Part shown: positions 52,353-62,371 of the stretch, piece by piece
Numbering within the stretch: position 1 is the stretch's first letter
How the letters are laid out: the number at the start of each line of letters is the position of its first letter
Assembly: GCA_021030905.1 (NCBI GenBank)
Contig: JAGFMI010000002.1
Location: 930,001-994,000 of the forward strand
Origin: Pyrenula massariospora
Lineage: Eukaryota; Ascomycota; Eurotiomycetes; Pyrenulales; Pyrenulaceae
DNA length: 64,000 nucleotides
Direction: 5' to 3'
Notes under the pieces: model-generated
Told to the model about the DNA's origin: nothing
Seen by the model: the letters and a program-made list of their open reading frames with translations, nothing else
The model's database searches: none
Translations under genes and position numbers: made by a program

Positions 52353-54176
52353 CTAACAGACCAATGTATTGTCGGAAGCAATGCGAGCTGAAAAATTCAA
52401 CTTCGCGACGCCACCGCAAACAGCCGGGCCTTCAACAACAAGCTTCATTCGTTAGCTTTCGCTCGCCTCGCGATGTCTTTTCATGACTTACCTGTCCAGC
52501 AGGCTCTTGGTCATCAATCTCCCCCTTATCCTGGACTAGCTTGATCTCAACGCTGCTAAGCGGTGGTCCAAATCTGTGAACTTCTGCAGAATCTTGGTTG
52601 CGATAGTCGAAGATATTCGTCTGGCAGATTGCCCCAGCTACTTGGGTGGAGGTCAGAGCGTACGCCACTCTTGCACCAAGAAGCATCCGTAAGTCTTCTG
52701 TGATTCTGCCTGTGAGGGGTTCGGAAGGAGATTGAGTGGCCTCGTAGTTAATACATAAGAGGCGGAGTTTGTTGAAGGATGGCTGTCTTGTTGCGACCAC
52801 CTTCGTAAGCGCATTTGGGCCAGGCATGACTCCAATATCAAGGGACTTCTTCTGCCAGTAGCGGCTGATCTTCGCAGAAGTACTGTTGTACAGGCTTTGA
52901 AGTTGTCTATGGAGCTTTATAACCGATCCTGGAGACGAGATAAGAATAGTTGGGGAGATGCCGCTTGATGCAATGGCTATGTCAACCGTAGGTCCAGCGA
53001 CAGAGTTAAGAGCGACCGTAGCATTTGAGAAGAGGGCTGCAAAGACCATTGACAGTGGATAAATCTCTGTCAACGAAGCTGTTGGGAGGACGACATCCTT
53101 TGATGAGAGGCGCTCAGTTCTCGGCAGGGCAAAAATCAATGCTGCAACGCCTGACACGATGTTCTATGCAAACATAAGTATGTAGACTTTCTTTATGGTG
53201 ACTTGACCTACTTGTGACGTGTAATTGTGTATGGTCCCTCCCATGTCAGTGATCCCCAAAGATCGTTCGACCAGATCTTTATCAAAGGGAAGAACCTCTG
53301 AGCTTACAGAGCCTTTCTTCTCCTCGGCCAATTCATGCCAAACAGAGATCTCTACCTTACCTCCAATGCCTTCTGGGACTTCATTCCAGCCCATGTGTCG
53401 GTTACCTTCATTGGTGACCCACAAGACATGCGCTAGGCTCGGGCAAGATTTGACAACGGCATCTAGCTCCAGTCGGCCTGTCTCAGCGATCAGGTAGTCC
53501 GCGTCACATTTGGTGAGAACCTTGATCAGAGCATCCAGTGCCAGGTGCTGTGGTATTATAACAGCCTGAAAGTCATAGAATGCCGCAGCTTGACCAAAAA
53601 GTAAGCTTTCATTGTTGATCAAAAGGGAGTTGACCTACCAAAAATGCTAGCAAGTAGCTCAACAGAATTACTGAGACATATTGCAACAACTTTGCCGCTA
53701 CCACTTTTTATATGCTGGCCGACAACGTTGATCTCCTGGGTAATGCTTTCTAGATCACGCTCAACAGCTTTCTCCTTTCCTAAGATGGTTACTAGTCTTC
53801 CTTTCGGAACGGAGGATTGTCCGTCGTTCTCAGGCTGCCCCTGAGCAGCCTGTCTCCAGATATCTCTTAAGTCGCCGTTCCTGCCACCGCTCCATTTCGG
53901 GGCACCGGGGTCTTTAACATTCAACCCGGAGCGAAGCGGATACCCATACGGAGATTCAATAGATCTATATGTTGCTGATTCGCCCTCATGTCTCACCGGC
54001 GAAGCTGAAGCTTGTCTAGCTAAAAGCAGAGGGTGAGTGTCTGGATCCTTCCAGGTCAGCAACGGATAGGCAACGAAGACGGCGATTATGGTAGCGAGAA
54101 CTGAGGTGTAGATATCCCAGCTAGCGAACAGCTCAGCCAGGTACTGATCGATTGATTCAAGCATTCCCGGAGCCAT
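52353..54176 (-). CDS. Membrane-anchored adenylate-forming (AMP-binding) fold protein lacking the P-loop, 558 aa
   Basis: Four exons, 54176-53639, 53588-53212, 53163-52492 and 52442-52353, keep phase across introns of 50, 48 and 49 nt, giving 558 residues. The N-terminus has one TM (SVLATIIAVFVAYPLL, near 24-39). The body resembles the acyl-CoA ligase N-domain: VVAICLSNSVELLASIFAAA near 165-184, and FALPRTERLSSKDVVLPTAS after the third exon starts. At the place of the phosphate-binding YTSGTTGxPKG motif the protein reads HNYTSQNIVSG (near 299-309), so the glycine/threonine loop and Lys are missing. The last exon ends with the ARIASDNTL block, and the C-terminal lid domain is absent. It is therefore probably not an active ligase. 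It could be a regulatory or lipid-binding relative of fungal long-chain acyl-CoA ligases. Confidence 0.8.
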
Positions 54177-55226
54177 ATTCACCTCTTTTGTAGGAGATGT
54201 AGAGCAGGGGAATCTTTTAATATTGAAGAGAAGGCTGAAGGTGAGCCGGCGGATTTCCGCAGACTCCGCCGGAGAAAAACTGGCCAATCACAGGTAGAGG
54301 AGAGTCAGCGCAACGCTAAACTTAATACGGTCGACGAGGATTGGAAGTGAGCGTCTCCAAAAGATGGGACAATCTGATATTACACATTTGTCTCGTTGAT
54401 CTTTGCACGCTGACTCCAGGTATGAGTTGAGACACTCAATTCGAAATGACACGTTTCTCATTGCTTATGATCTTGCCACATTCCTGATAGAATAGACCAG
54501 TGATCATTTACCTAAAAATGAATGAGAAAGAGCAACTAAGCATTGAAAACTGATGAGTAGTTTCCAGAAGGTTCAATTAGCAGCGGTAACTACAAGCATC
54601 ATTATGCGTTCGCAAAAAGCAACTCATACACTCTACCTCCTTTGAGACTGCGACTCTTAGACAATAGCACTGACGGTCAGAACAAACTTTTCGCTCCCAA
54701 TATCCACGGTCCTTGGCCGCAAATGAGCCTCAGGTCAAGAGAAAGAGCATATCATGATAATAGCCGGACTCAATTATGTGGATGATCTCAAGTCTACAAT
54801 TGCTCTGACCATGTTCACCCGTAATTGGTCAAGACCGGTAGGTCTAAGTCTGTCAAGTAATCACACTGGAAGGGAAGATGAATCACTAGCATGCCAATGT
54901 GAGAAGTGATCAGGTATTAAGATTAGACCTCGGTGAAGCAGTGGTGAGGCAGAGAACATTGGGAAGGGTAAGTATCTGAACACCGGCGGAGAATGTCAAA
55001 AAAATTCTTCACTTGTTTTTAGGCACCTCATCCCCCGCGTCAACGCATGTTTACTCCTCACAACGAAGGAGCTCACAACTCCCAACTCTTCCATCCATAC
55101 GTCTTCTTGTTCAAGCTCCTTCAAGCAGCAGCACTCAATTGATCTTCCATCCCCCGAAATTTCATGTTCTCTGCCAGAAAAGACCACTAATCTCAGCTCG
55201 CAACCACGCTGTACGTTGAGCTCAAA
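54177..55226. other. Intergenic between divergent genes
   Basis: About 1 kb with no coding frame of note. It holds the promoters of the AMP-binding-like gene and of the 805-aa gene. Confidence 0.45.
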
Positions 55227-57644
55227 ATGTCTCTCAATCCGATAGAGACTCCATCCTTGTCCAAAATTACCCCAAAGGGCATCCAGCCTGTAATTCCTCT
55301 CGCCATGGAAGCAAAAACTAAGAAATCTAGTCAATCGTCCACAGATGAAGGCAGCAACTCCAGCAGCCCCGACTCCGCCTGCTTTGTCTCCGCTCATCAC
55401 GACCAAAACAATCCAAATGTAACTTGTACAGGAGATTTTGCCGTCAATGACACATATGCAAAGAATGAAACTTTCGCTACGGACAACAAGGTTTCTACTG
55501 AGCGAAAGAACTCTGGCATTGAAATCAGGGCCGATGACCCAGAGAGTACTGAACCACAGCTGCAGAGCATTTTAAATCCCAAGGCCAACGCCTTCAGTCC
55601 CCCTTCTGTCAAGAAAATTGATGAAAAAGCACCCCAGCCTCTCTCACCGACACTGTCCAATTCTAACAAAGAGAATATCGCCCCCGCCGGAGACCTGCAT
55701 GAGAACATTCATGATGCCGAGACTCGCAAACATTTCGAAAATTCGAAAGCATATGAACCTGTGATCGTTCGCTCAGACCAACCAATCGAGACTGTACCTG
55801 CGGTCACGGAGACATCTTTGTCAGGCAAAACACCGGTTGGGTGGATGTCGGAGTCGGCAACAGGGCCAAATACACGGCGTCCCGATATGATCCAACAGAA
55901 CAATCATAGTGCACAGCTTCAAGATACCCTGCCTGTCAAATCAGGTGTCATTCCTAACAACCACGTCCTAGTCCTCCTTGTGGAGGACCCGCCACACCCA
56001 AGCCGATACCATTTACTCCCAAGTGCTATACCTAACCGCGGGCCGATCTTCTTCAGCGCAGATATGGCCCCCCAGGTGAAGTATGAGCGATTCCTAATCG
56101 GGCTTCGAGAGCTCTCCGCTGTTGCTCTGAAGAGTATTCCGGGAGTCTCGAAGCGGTGGGGCATTAGCCAAGATGGTAAAGCAGGCATGATTCCAATTGG
56201 CGCCTTCCAGGGGACTGGTGGGTGGAAAGCCAAGTTTGGTGGCTTCGATACCAGAGAAGGTAGTTGGTTCTGCTGCTATCTTGACGCAAACGGTAAACCA
56301 ATGGATGTTGCTATTGACTGGAACGGCCCTCATGAAGAGGAGAGCCAGAAGAAATGGTTTTTGTGTAAGACAGAATTTATGTTCATGCATGTCATGAATG
56401 AGATAATTAATGGAACGGCTCACCGTGGAGCGACGTTGTGTGTCAAGCACACCTTGCAACGTCATCGAGATGAGTCATTCTCAAAGAAGAATAAGGAGGT
56501 CGCCGCGGCCCTGGGTCAGGGGCATTTTCCCTCTGTGAATGAGGCTGAGGGCCAGGATCCTGCTGGCTACCTGATCGAGAACTTGGTGCCAGCGGACAGC
56601 ACCACGGCTTCTAGGGCGACTTTTGGCGTGGCGACGAGACCGGCTGAGAACTTCCTCCCTGTCCCTCAATCATTCGGAGCTGTAACATATCCACCCGCTC
56701 CCGTCGGACAACTTGTTCTTCCAGCTGTGCCGTATGGTCCTCCTCCAAATGTCCTACCTTATGGCTACTACGACGCGTCTACCATGTCACTCTCGCTAAA
56801 GGCCGGGGACAAGCACGATGCCAGCTCACCAAACCAGGATGTTCCCACTCATAAGACCAAGCAACTGCGCAGAGGGCCCAAAGGCCGCTTCATCTCTTCC
56901 AAAAAGGAGACGACAGACACCAACCTCACTTGCCCTGACGAAGAAGCCCAGAAACCCAGCGACCGCCGCAACTTCGGAGACGGCTCCTTCCCCAACCAAA
57001 CCACAAAGACCAAGCCCTTTAGCAGCAGCAACACCAAACCTAAGAAATACCCCACCTGGCGCGAAGGTGGCAGCAGCGGCAAACCATTCCTCTCCCGCCT
57101 CGACCCCGCCCTAGAACAGAACACAACCACCGGCAGCGGCCACCGCTCCTCCTCCACGGGCCATGACCCTCGCTATGATAACCACGCGCGCCGCCCACCT
57201 CTCCCCTTCAACCTCAATCTCAACCCCGGCTTCGACTTCCCCCTCGATCCCGCCCTCGCCCGCCTTGAAAACCCTGCCAAACCCTACCCCTTCCCCTATC
57301 CCTACTCATACGCGCGACCCCCCTACATCAAGCCAGAACAACACCTGCCCCCGGAGCACTCGCGCCCGCGCCCGCGCCCGCGCGATCCCGATCCCGTCCC
57401 TGACACGACGGACCCAGAAATCCTAATGCAGTACAGCGGGAACCGGAAGCTGCCGAGCAGCAAGGAGCCGGAGAAGTGGGAGAATATGAAGATGAGTGGG
57501 AAGGGGCCACCGGTGGGGAGTTTTGAGGCGCCGAGGAAGGTGGGTGAGGATGTTAGAAGGAGGGCGTTGGGTGGTGGTCAGGGTGGGGAGGGGAAGGGGA
57601 ATGAGAATGAGGAGGGAAAGCAGGGCATAAGGAAAGGGGGGTGA
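55227..57644 (+). CDS. Unrecognised protein with one folded central domain and long disordered flanks, 805 aa
   Basis: This is a single exon with an ATG at 55227. Residues 1-230 and 480-805 are low in complexity (Ser, Pro, Asn, Lys), with Pro-rich (PLPFNLNLNPGFDFPLDP) and Arg/Pro-rich runs towards the C-terminus. A folded domain of about 150 residues sits near 245-420. It contains VLVLLVEDPPHPSRYHLLPS, RFLIGLRELSAVALKSIPGV, then AFQGTGGWKAKFGGFDTREG and FMHVMNEIINGTAHRGATLC. I do not recognise the domain. The layout suggests a nuclear or regulatory protein; a repeated GPKGRF/KK motif near 555-575 could be a basic localisation or nucleic-acid-binding patch. It is divergent from the AMP-binding-like gene. 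Confidence 0.6.
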   Translation: MSLNPIETPSLSKITPKGIQPVIPLAMEAKTKKSSQSSTDEGSNSSSPDSACFVSAHHDQNNPNVTCTGDFAVNDTYAKNETFATDNKVSTERKNSGIEIRADDPESTEPQLQSILNPKANAFSPPSVKKIDEKAPQPLSPTLSNSNKENIAPAGDLHENIHDAETRKHFENSKAYEPVIVRSDQPIETVPAVTETSLSGKTPVGWMSESATGPNTRRPDMIQQNNHSAQLQDTLPVKSGVIPNNHVLVLLVEDPPHPSRYHLLPSAIPNRGPIFFSADMAPQVKYERFLIGLRELSAVALKSIPGVSKRWGISQDGKAGMIPIGAFQGTGGWKAKFGGFDTREGSWFCCYLDANGKPMDVAIDWNGPHEEESQKKWFLCKTEFMFMHVMNEIINGTAHRGATLCVKHTLQRHRDESFSKKNKEVAAALGQGHFPSVNEAEGQDPAGYLIENLVPADSTTASRATFGVATRPAENFLPVPQSFGAVTYPPAPVGQLVLPAVPYGPPPNVLPYGYYDASTMSLSLKAGDKHDASSPNQDVPTHKTKQLRRGPKGRFISSKKETTDTNLTCPDEEAQKPSDRRNFGDGSFPNQTTKTKPFSSSNTKPKKYPTWREGGSSGKPFLSRLDPALEQNTTTGSGHRSSSTGHDPRYDNHARRPPLPFNLNLNPGFDFPLDPALARLENPAKPYPFPYPYSYARPPYIKPEQHLPPEHSRPRPRPRDPDPVPDTTDPEILMQYSGNRKLPSSKEPEKWENMKMSGKGPPVGSFEAPRKVGEDVRRRALGGGQGGEGKGNENEEGKQGIRKGG

Positions 57645-58219
57645 GAGATTGCCGTTAGAAGAAGTTCTGGGTCGAAAAGTGGACGGAGTTTGAGGTTGGA
57701 TCAGTCGCCTATGGAGTGGATTCACCATTGATTAGGGATGGGAAAAGTTTCAGTCTATTGTTTTTCACCTTTTGAGTGCAAGACAAATCCAGAACTTGAT
57801 GTTTATTGTCAATCGTCTCGTCACACGCTTTAACATCACGTCGTCGTCTCTCAGTATAGCTCAGGAAGTCTTGCCACGATGAGAACGCATCCCACGCGCT
57901 TCCCGGAGAACACCCTCCTAATCAATGCTGGCAACTATGTTGCGCTAGGCCATATCCCCTCGCCATGGTACACCATAACCCTGAAATGGAAATCCTCCCC
58001 ATCGTCATCCCAAAATGCGCACATGGACCCGATACAGCGGCACCAAGGAGCTGTTAGCATATTAAATACTGTCGGAAGCCCTCCTCGGAAACCCTACCTC
58101 ACCAAACTGGAGTAAATCGGCACATTTACCATGCAGATTGATATCAAATTATTATCGTCTTTTATTCACCTCACCGCGCGACATAAATATTTTAACATCT
58201 AACATAGAATGACGCCGAA
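57645..58219. other. Intergenic
   Basis: A 78-codon ATG frame lies at 57879-58115 with no domain resemblance. The stretch is probably the 3' UTR of the 805-aa gene and upstream DNA of the orphan locus. Confidence 0.4.
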
Positions 58220-59042
58220 GTGTCAGTCCACCCAACAGAGTGTCTATGTGATATACCGTTTGACTCTAGCGATGATGTATTGAAGGACTTTCCCTCAAAG
58301 CCGCTAGTTCTACCACCAACAGTGCTAAGCGGACACAGAAGCTCGGCCGTTAAGGAGTCAGACCTGGCAGGGAAAAGAACAGAGATTGCCCCGCGGAGGG
58401 GTAGAGGCCATGCAGGGCTTCAGGATCCCAAGTCCGGCAAAAGGAGATTGAAGTCTGGCGCTGGCTCATCTTCTGCATTAAAATGGGATAACGAGAAGAT
58501 CAGACGTCTACCGGTGCTGAGTAGGGAATATAAGTTTATACCTCGGGGAATTACTAGGAAGCCACTTAGAAACCAACTCTGCACCTACAAGGGCCTTGAA
58601 ACTTTTACGTGGGGACAAATCCATAGTTCATCACAGCGCTTCCAGATCCCACCCTTCCACGACAAGCACGAGCATCGTCTTCGCCCGCTACCACTGGACG
58701 CCTGATCATGTCATGCTCCTCACGCGGCTTGTCACGGATGACCCTGGGCTCATACCCTTTGTGTCCTCTGCCCGGATGGAAGAGCGCTGCAATTACAAAG
58801 GTCTTGAACAGTTTACGTGGAAAAGAGTCCAGGCCTATGCACCGGGGGCGACGGATCCAATTACGTGGATGAAAGCGCACGGCAAAAACGGTGGTGCAGC
58901 AGTCGTATTGACAGGGTTGTGCTTTTGGCTGAATGTAGATCTGCTCAAAGACGCTTTAAGAGTGTCTCGAGATTTTTCCCTTCCCATCCAGATACTTGAG
59001 AACGAGCTAGACAGAGAATATCCAGGCTGTAAAGCGCGCTGA
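58220..59042 (+). other. Unresolved orphan coding locus with an internal duplication (possible broken gene)
   Basis: Two overlapping plus-strand frames (58220-58705, without an ATG start; 58596-59042) look protein-like. The second has TPDHVMLLTRLVTDDPGLIP and LTGLCFWLNVDLLKDALRVS. Both contain versions of YKGLExFTW (58586 and 58794), about 208 nt apart and in different frames. They may be two exons of one gene with a cryptic intron, or a gene with a frameshift. No named domain is recognised. Confidence 0.4.
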
Positions 59043-59120
59043 TTTGGCTTAAGGAAGCGGCGCAGCGTAACACGAGTTCACTTCACCATGTCACGACGTT
59101 AGGGTGGCCCCTGACCCCCT

Positions 59121-59310
59121 TTTAACGTGTATAACTAAATATTATATTATATTTTTGATTTTTGCGGTTGACTGTATTGCTTTGTTTAATATTATAAAAT
59201 TATAAACTATAATAATACAAAAACAAAGACAAAATAAATTTTTAAATAAAATTATTAAGCAAATTTACTAAGTGAAAAAATTTAAATTATATACTTCAAA
59301 TTGAACGACC
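59121..59310. other. AT-rich island
   Basis: A stretch of about 190 nt is almost all A and T, with repeated TAATATTA/TTATAAA-type words, in a region of otherwise mixed composition. It lies directly beside the tRNA-like sequence. Such islands in fungi come from RIP-mutated repeats or from AT-rich tails of small elements. Confidence 0.6.
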
Positions 59311-59365
59311 TGGATAGGTAGCTAGTTAGTTGAGTAAGGGTTTAGGGGGGGGAATGGAGATTTAC

Positions 59366-59452
59366 GTACTCTGATGGGACTCGAACCCATAATCTTCGCC
59401 AAACCATTATGTAAAACCGGAAAGCGACGCCTTACCGTTAGGCCACAAAGCC
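59366..59452 (-). tRNA. tRNA-Arg(CCG)-like gene with a short intron (possibly a pseudogene or SINE head)
   Basis: On the minus strand the acceptor 5' part GGCTTTG is followed by TG, a D arm (GCCT-AACGGTA-AGGC), and an anticodon stem TCGCT/GGCGA. The loop reads TTCCGG, giving anticodon CCG, with a 15-nt intron after position 37. A perfect T arm (ATGGG-TTCGAGT-CCCAT) follows. The internal A box (TGGCCTAACGG) and B box (GGTTCGAGTCC) are good. The 3' acceptor strand CAGAGTACG pairs well only if one extra base is ignored, and no T-run terminator follows closely. It may be a slightly damaged tRNA or the promoter head of a tRNA-derived repeat. Confidence 0.75.
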
Positions 59453-59839
59453 CATATTAACGGCCAAATTATCTTACAAAATCTATACTAAAATTACCCA
59501 GGGTGTGTTTTGCGAAGATCTGTGGCCAGAGTTCTCGTGATCTCATTAACACCGACATTATAATAACTTTATTATAGATTACTAGATACTTTTCCACCAA
59601 AATTGTATTTGAAGACAGACTTACATTAACATACCTCCCTACCTCTTTTATGCGTACAGCACCCACTTGATACATGTTCTAGCTTGTGGCAGAACGGCAG
59701 AATTCGAAGCAACGATAAAAATGTTGAATTGTCTGTCTTCTATGGATACGCAGCGCTGAAGCCGTCACGGTCCCCTCCCTAGGTCTCAAACGATGCTGCG
59801 AACGCCAGTGCTCTTGAATCTCTGGCGCTTCCAGAGCGT
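59453..59839. other. Intergenic
   Basis: About 390 nt between the tRNA-like sequence and the 3' end of the membrane-protein paralogue. Only a 68-codon frame crosses into it, with no domain. Confidence 0.4.
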
Positions 59840-62371
59840 TTAGGATGACCGTGCGGGAGGGTTGTGGCCCTCAGTAGCATTGCCGTTGTTTCTCTGGTAA
59901 GAATCTGCACTACTGCGCCTAGCGTTCTCAGTGCCGATGATGACTTCGTCAGTATTCATTTGCCCAATATCTTGGTCTAGGCTAATGATTCTGGAAGTGA
60001 GAGCATAGTCGTCGGCTCCAATGGCGCCACTGACTCCTTCATCGGTCTCGGTGCTGCTGGTGCTCTGCTGCAGTTCCGCAGCTTCAGTGTTGTCATAGGA
60101 CTCAGGGTGGTCGTTAATTCTCTGCGGTTCAGTACTGGAAACGTTTTCCGAATCACCGGCACTGTTACTGTTCTCAGAGTCAATGATGTGTTCCTGGCTG
60201 ACAATATAATCGAAGGAAATAGCGTTAGATGTGCCGTTGCACCCTTCCGCCTCCTGCTCAGGGCCCTTAAGTCTTGGATGCGCTGGATCGGAAATATCCA
60301 GAACCGCAAGTAGCTGGCCCCTTTGTACCAAGACTGGAACGCTATGATCACCCGCACAATCTTTCCATGGCCCAATTCCAAGCTCCTCGTGGGCGAGACG
60401 TTGGATCTGTAAAGTGCTGTTCGTGTTCCATTCAAGATGTGAATGCTTCAAGATTTTCCGACGCTTGTCGATCCAGAAGACAAGGTCTTCGAGCATTAGG
60501 CCAATAATGATAATAAGACCTCCAAGGATCAGGACAATAGCGAGTTTGAGGACAGAGAAGTTGGTCTATGCTGTTGATCGGATTTTCTAGACCTACGTCA
60601 GCTTAATTTGAAGCGTTCGTAGAAAGAGGGTCAGAGGGCGGTTTGAAACATTTTTCGAAAAGTAGACAACAAATACTGTGGGAATACCTGATTCATGCAA
60701 AATTGCCTCCGTTGTTCCGAGGTTGCAAGCTGCCAAAAGTGCTTCTGGACACCCTCGTCCGATGGACCGACGCCTGACTGTACGGTGCCAATTTGAAAGG
60801 TAGCCTTCACGGTACTATGCCAGCTCTCTACTTCCCTTTGCCATTGATTGTCTGGTAACGGTCCCTGCAAAGCACCATACATCCTATCGCGAGATACCAA
60901 AGCGGCGGACTTGAGGGAAGAGATCAACTGTGGGAGGCCGTACGCAGAACTACCGACCCAGGAGCTTGTGTTAGCTGATCTTTGTCCAACCGGAGGTCCC
61001 GGCTGATAAGTGTCCATGGTGCCTGCTAGCTGGGTACATCTTGTTACATTGGGCAAACTCGAATCACAAATTTGCATTTGGGTTTTACATCCCAGAACAG
61101 ACGCTGTCTCATCAGCTACATATATGGTTATGTTACCAGAAATTCCATTGACGTGTCCCGACCCGAATTTGCGGTGTGCGGAGTACCAGTCGTCATTTAT
61201 CTTGCTGCTGTATAATAAGCCATTAGCTGATAAGAAAACCAAGCTCAAGTCGCCATCCCTTGGAAAAGCTTCGTCCAAGGGGATGAAATTGGATGCCGCT
61301 GGATACCAGCTCCCGTTGGCTAAGAAGGCAGTTATAAGGCTTTTAATTCTATTTTAGTATCTTGACAGGCCAATAGTGACTTATTAAGCTAACTTACCCC
61401 ACGCTATAATCTGCAGAGGTAGTGCTGTACCCTTCTGAGTGCATCTGCGACAGATTTATCTGTTCATGCTGATATGAAAACTGACGGTCTCCATGTGACC
61501 GCAGTGTCGGATTCCCGTAATAATACCTCATGTAAGATATGTCGTTGGAATAGTTAAAGGGTTTCTTGTAGCCATCTGTGATCAGCGGTGCACAATGGTC
61601 AATTAGTCTTAATGCTATCCGATGCTCTGGAGGAGCATTGATTCCAAGATCATAATGGGAATCTATGTATCCAGTATCAAGTTTGATATTTTGATTTTCA
61701 TGACGGCAGATTTTGTTTCGGAACGGACATGACGCATTTCGGTCGACGGTAGACTCAAGTCTTGATTTAACGTATGTACTGCAGTCACTTGAACTCGAAG
61801 TGTTTGAATAGCATCTTTCGGCGTAATTTGCCGCGAAAGCTAGATCTCTGGCAAAGAATGGGAATAGAACTGTCGACTCTAAGTCCAAATCAGCCAGCCC
61901 TGAAGTATCTAGCTGTCCACAAGCAGTGCTAGTAACAAGTACTTCATCGCCTGTTTCTGAGCCAATTTTGGCGGAAAATACGCCCGCTGCTGCGAATGCC
62001 ATTACATAAAGGCTTATGACCACTATAAGAGGTATAAGCCGGAGATAAGGTCGACGAGCAATTGTACGCCAAGCTGAGAAAACCTTGATTAACCCTAGAA
62101 GCCCACTTGTGCCGGAAGATGTATTTCGCAAGACAGACTGGCGCTGGTGATATAGACCGTCTTCAGCTGTTTTTAAAGAGAAGTATTGATGAAGGGCGAA
62201 GCTAGCTATACGTCAGAAACATGTACTTGTAAATGTAATGAATAGTGCCAGAAAAGCAGTTAGAAGTGCCCCGTTACGATTAGTCAAGGTGAACGTTAAG
62301 CCTGAGAGTTTTCCATGGGACCAATTGGTCCATATACCAAGGTATACCGGATATTCTGGATTGTCGGCCAT
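59840..62371 (-). pseudogene. Three-TM ectodomain membrane protein, copy 2 (paralogue of 18861-21127), probably decaying
   Basis: The ATG is at 62371 ([20 protein letters not shown]). Exons are 62371-61398, 61348-60688 and about 60586-59840, with introns of 49 and 101 nt. It aligns along its length with copy 1: TM1, TM2 (LRLIPLIVVISLYVMAFAAA), the same ectodomain Cys blocks (CSTYVKSRLE, NASCPFRNKICR), the ADETASVLGCKTQMQIC block, TM3 (LKLAIVLILGGLIIIIGLM), and the tail motif RLAHEELGIGPWKDCAG. Against copy 1, an in-frame TGA (62213-62215) stands where copy 1 has the Trp of TSFWRLAAF. A TAG at 60566-60568 falls where copy 1 has Tyr, though that TAG could be the 3' splice site. The first stop truncates the protein within TM1, so this is likely a pseudogene unless an unusual intron removes it. 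Confidence 0.72.

Noticed and set aside
57879-58115. 78-codon ATG frame after the 805-aa gene
   Set aside because: Short, without domain or repeat; could be part of a UTR.
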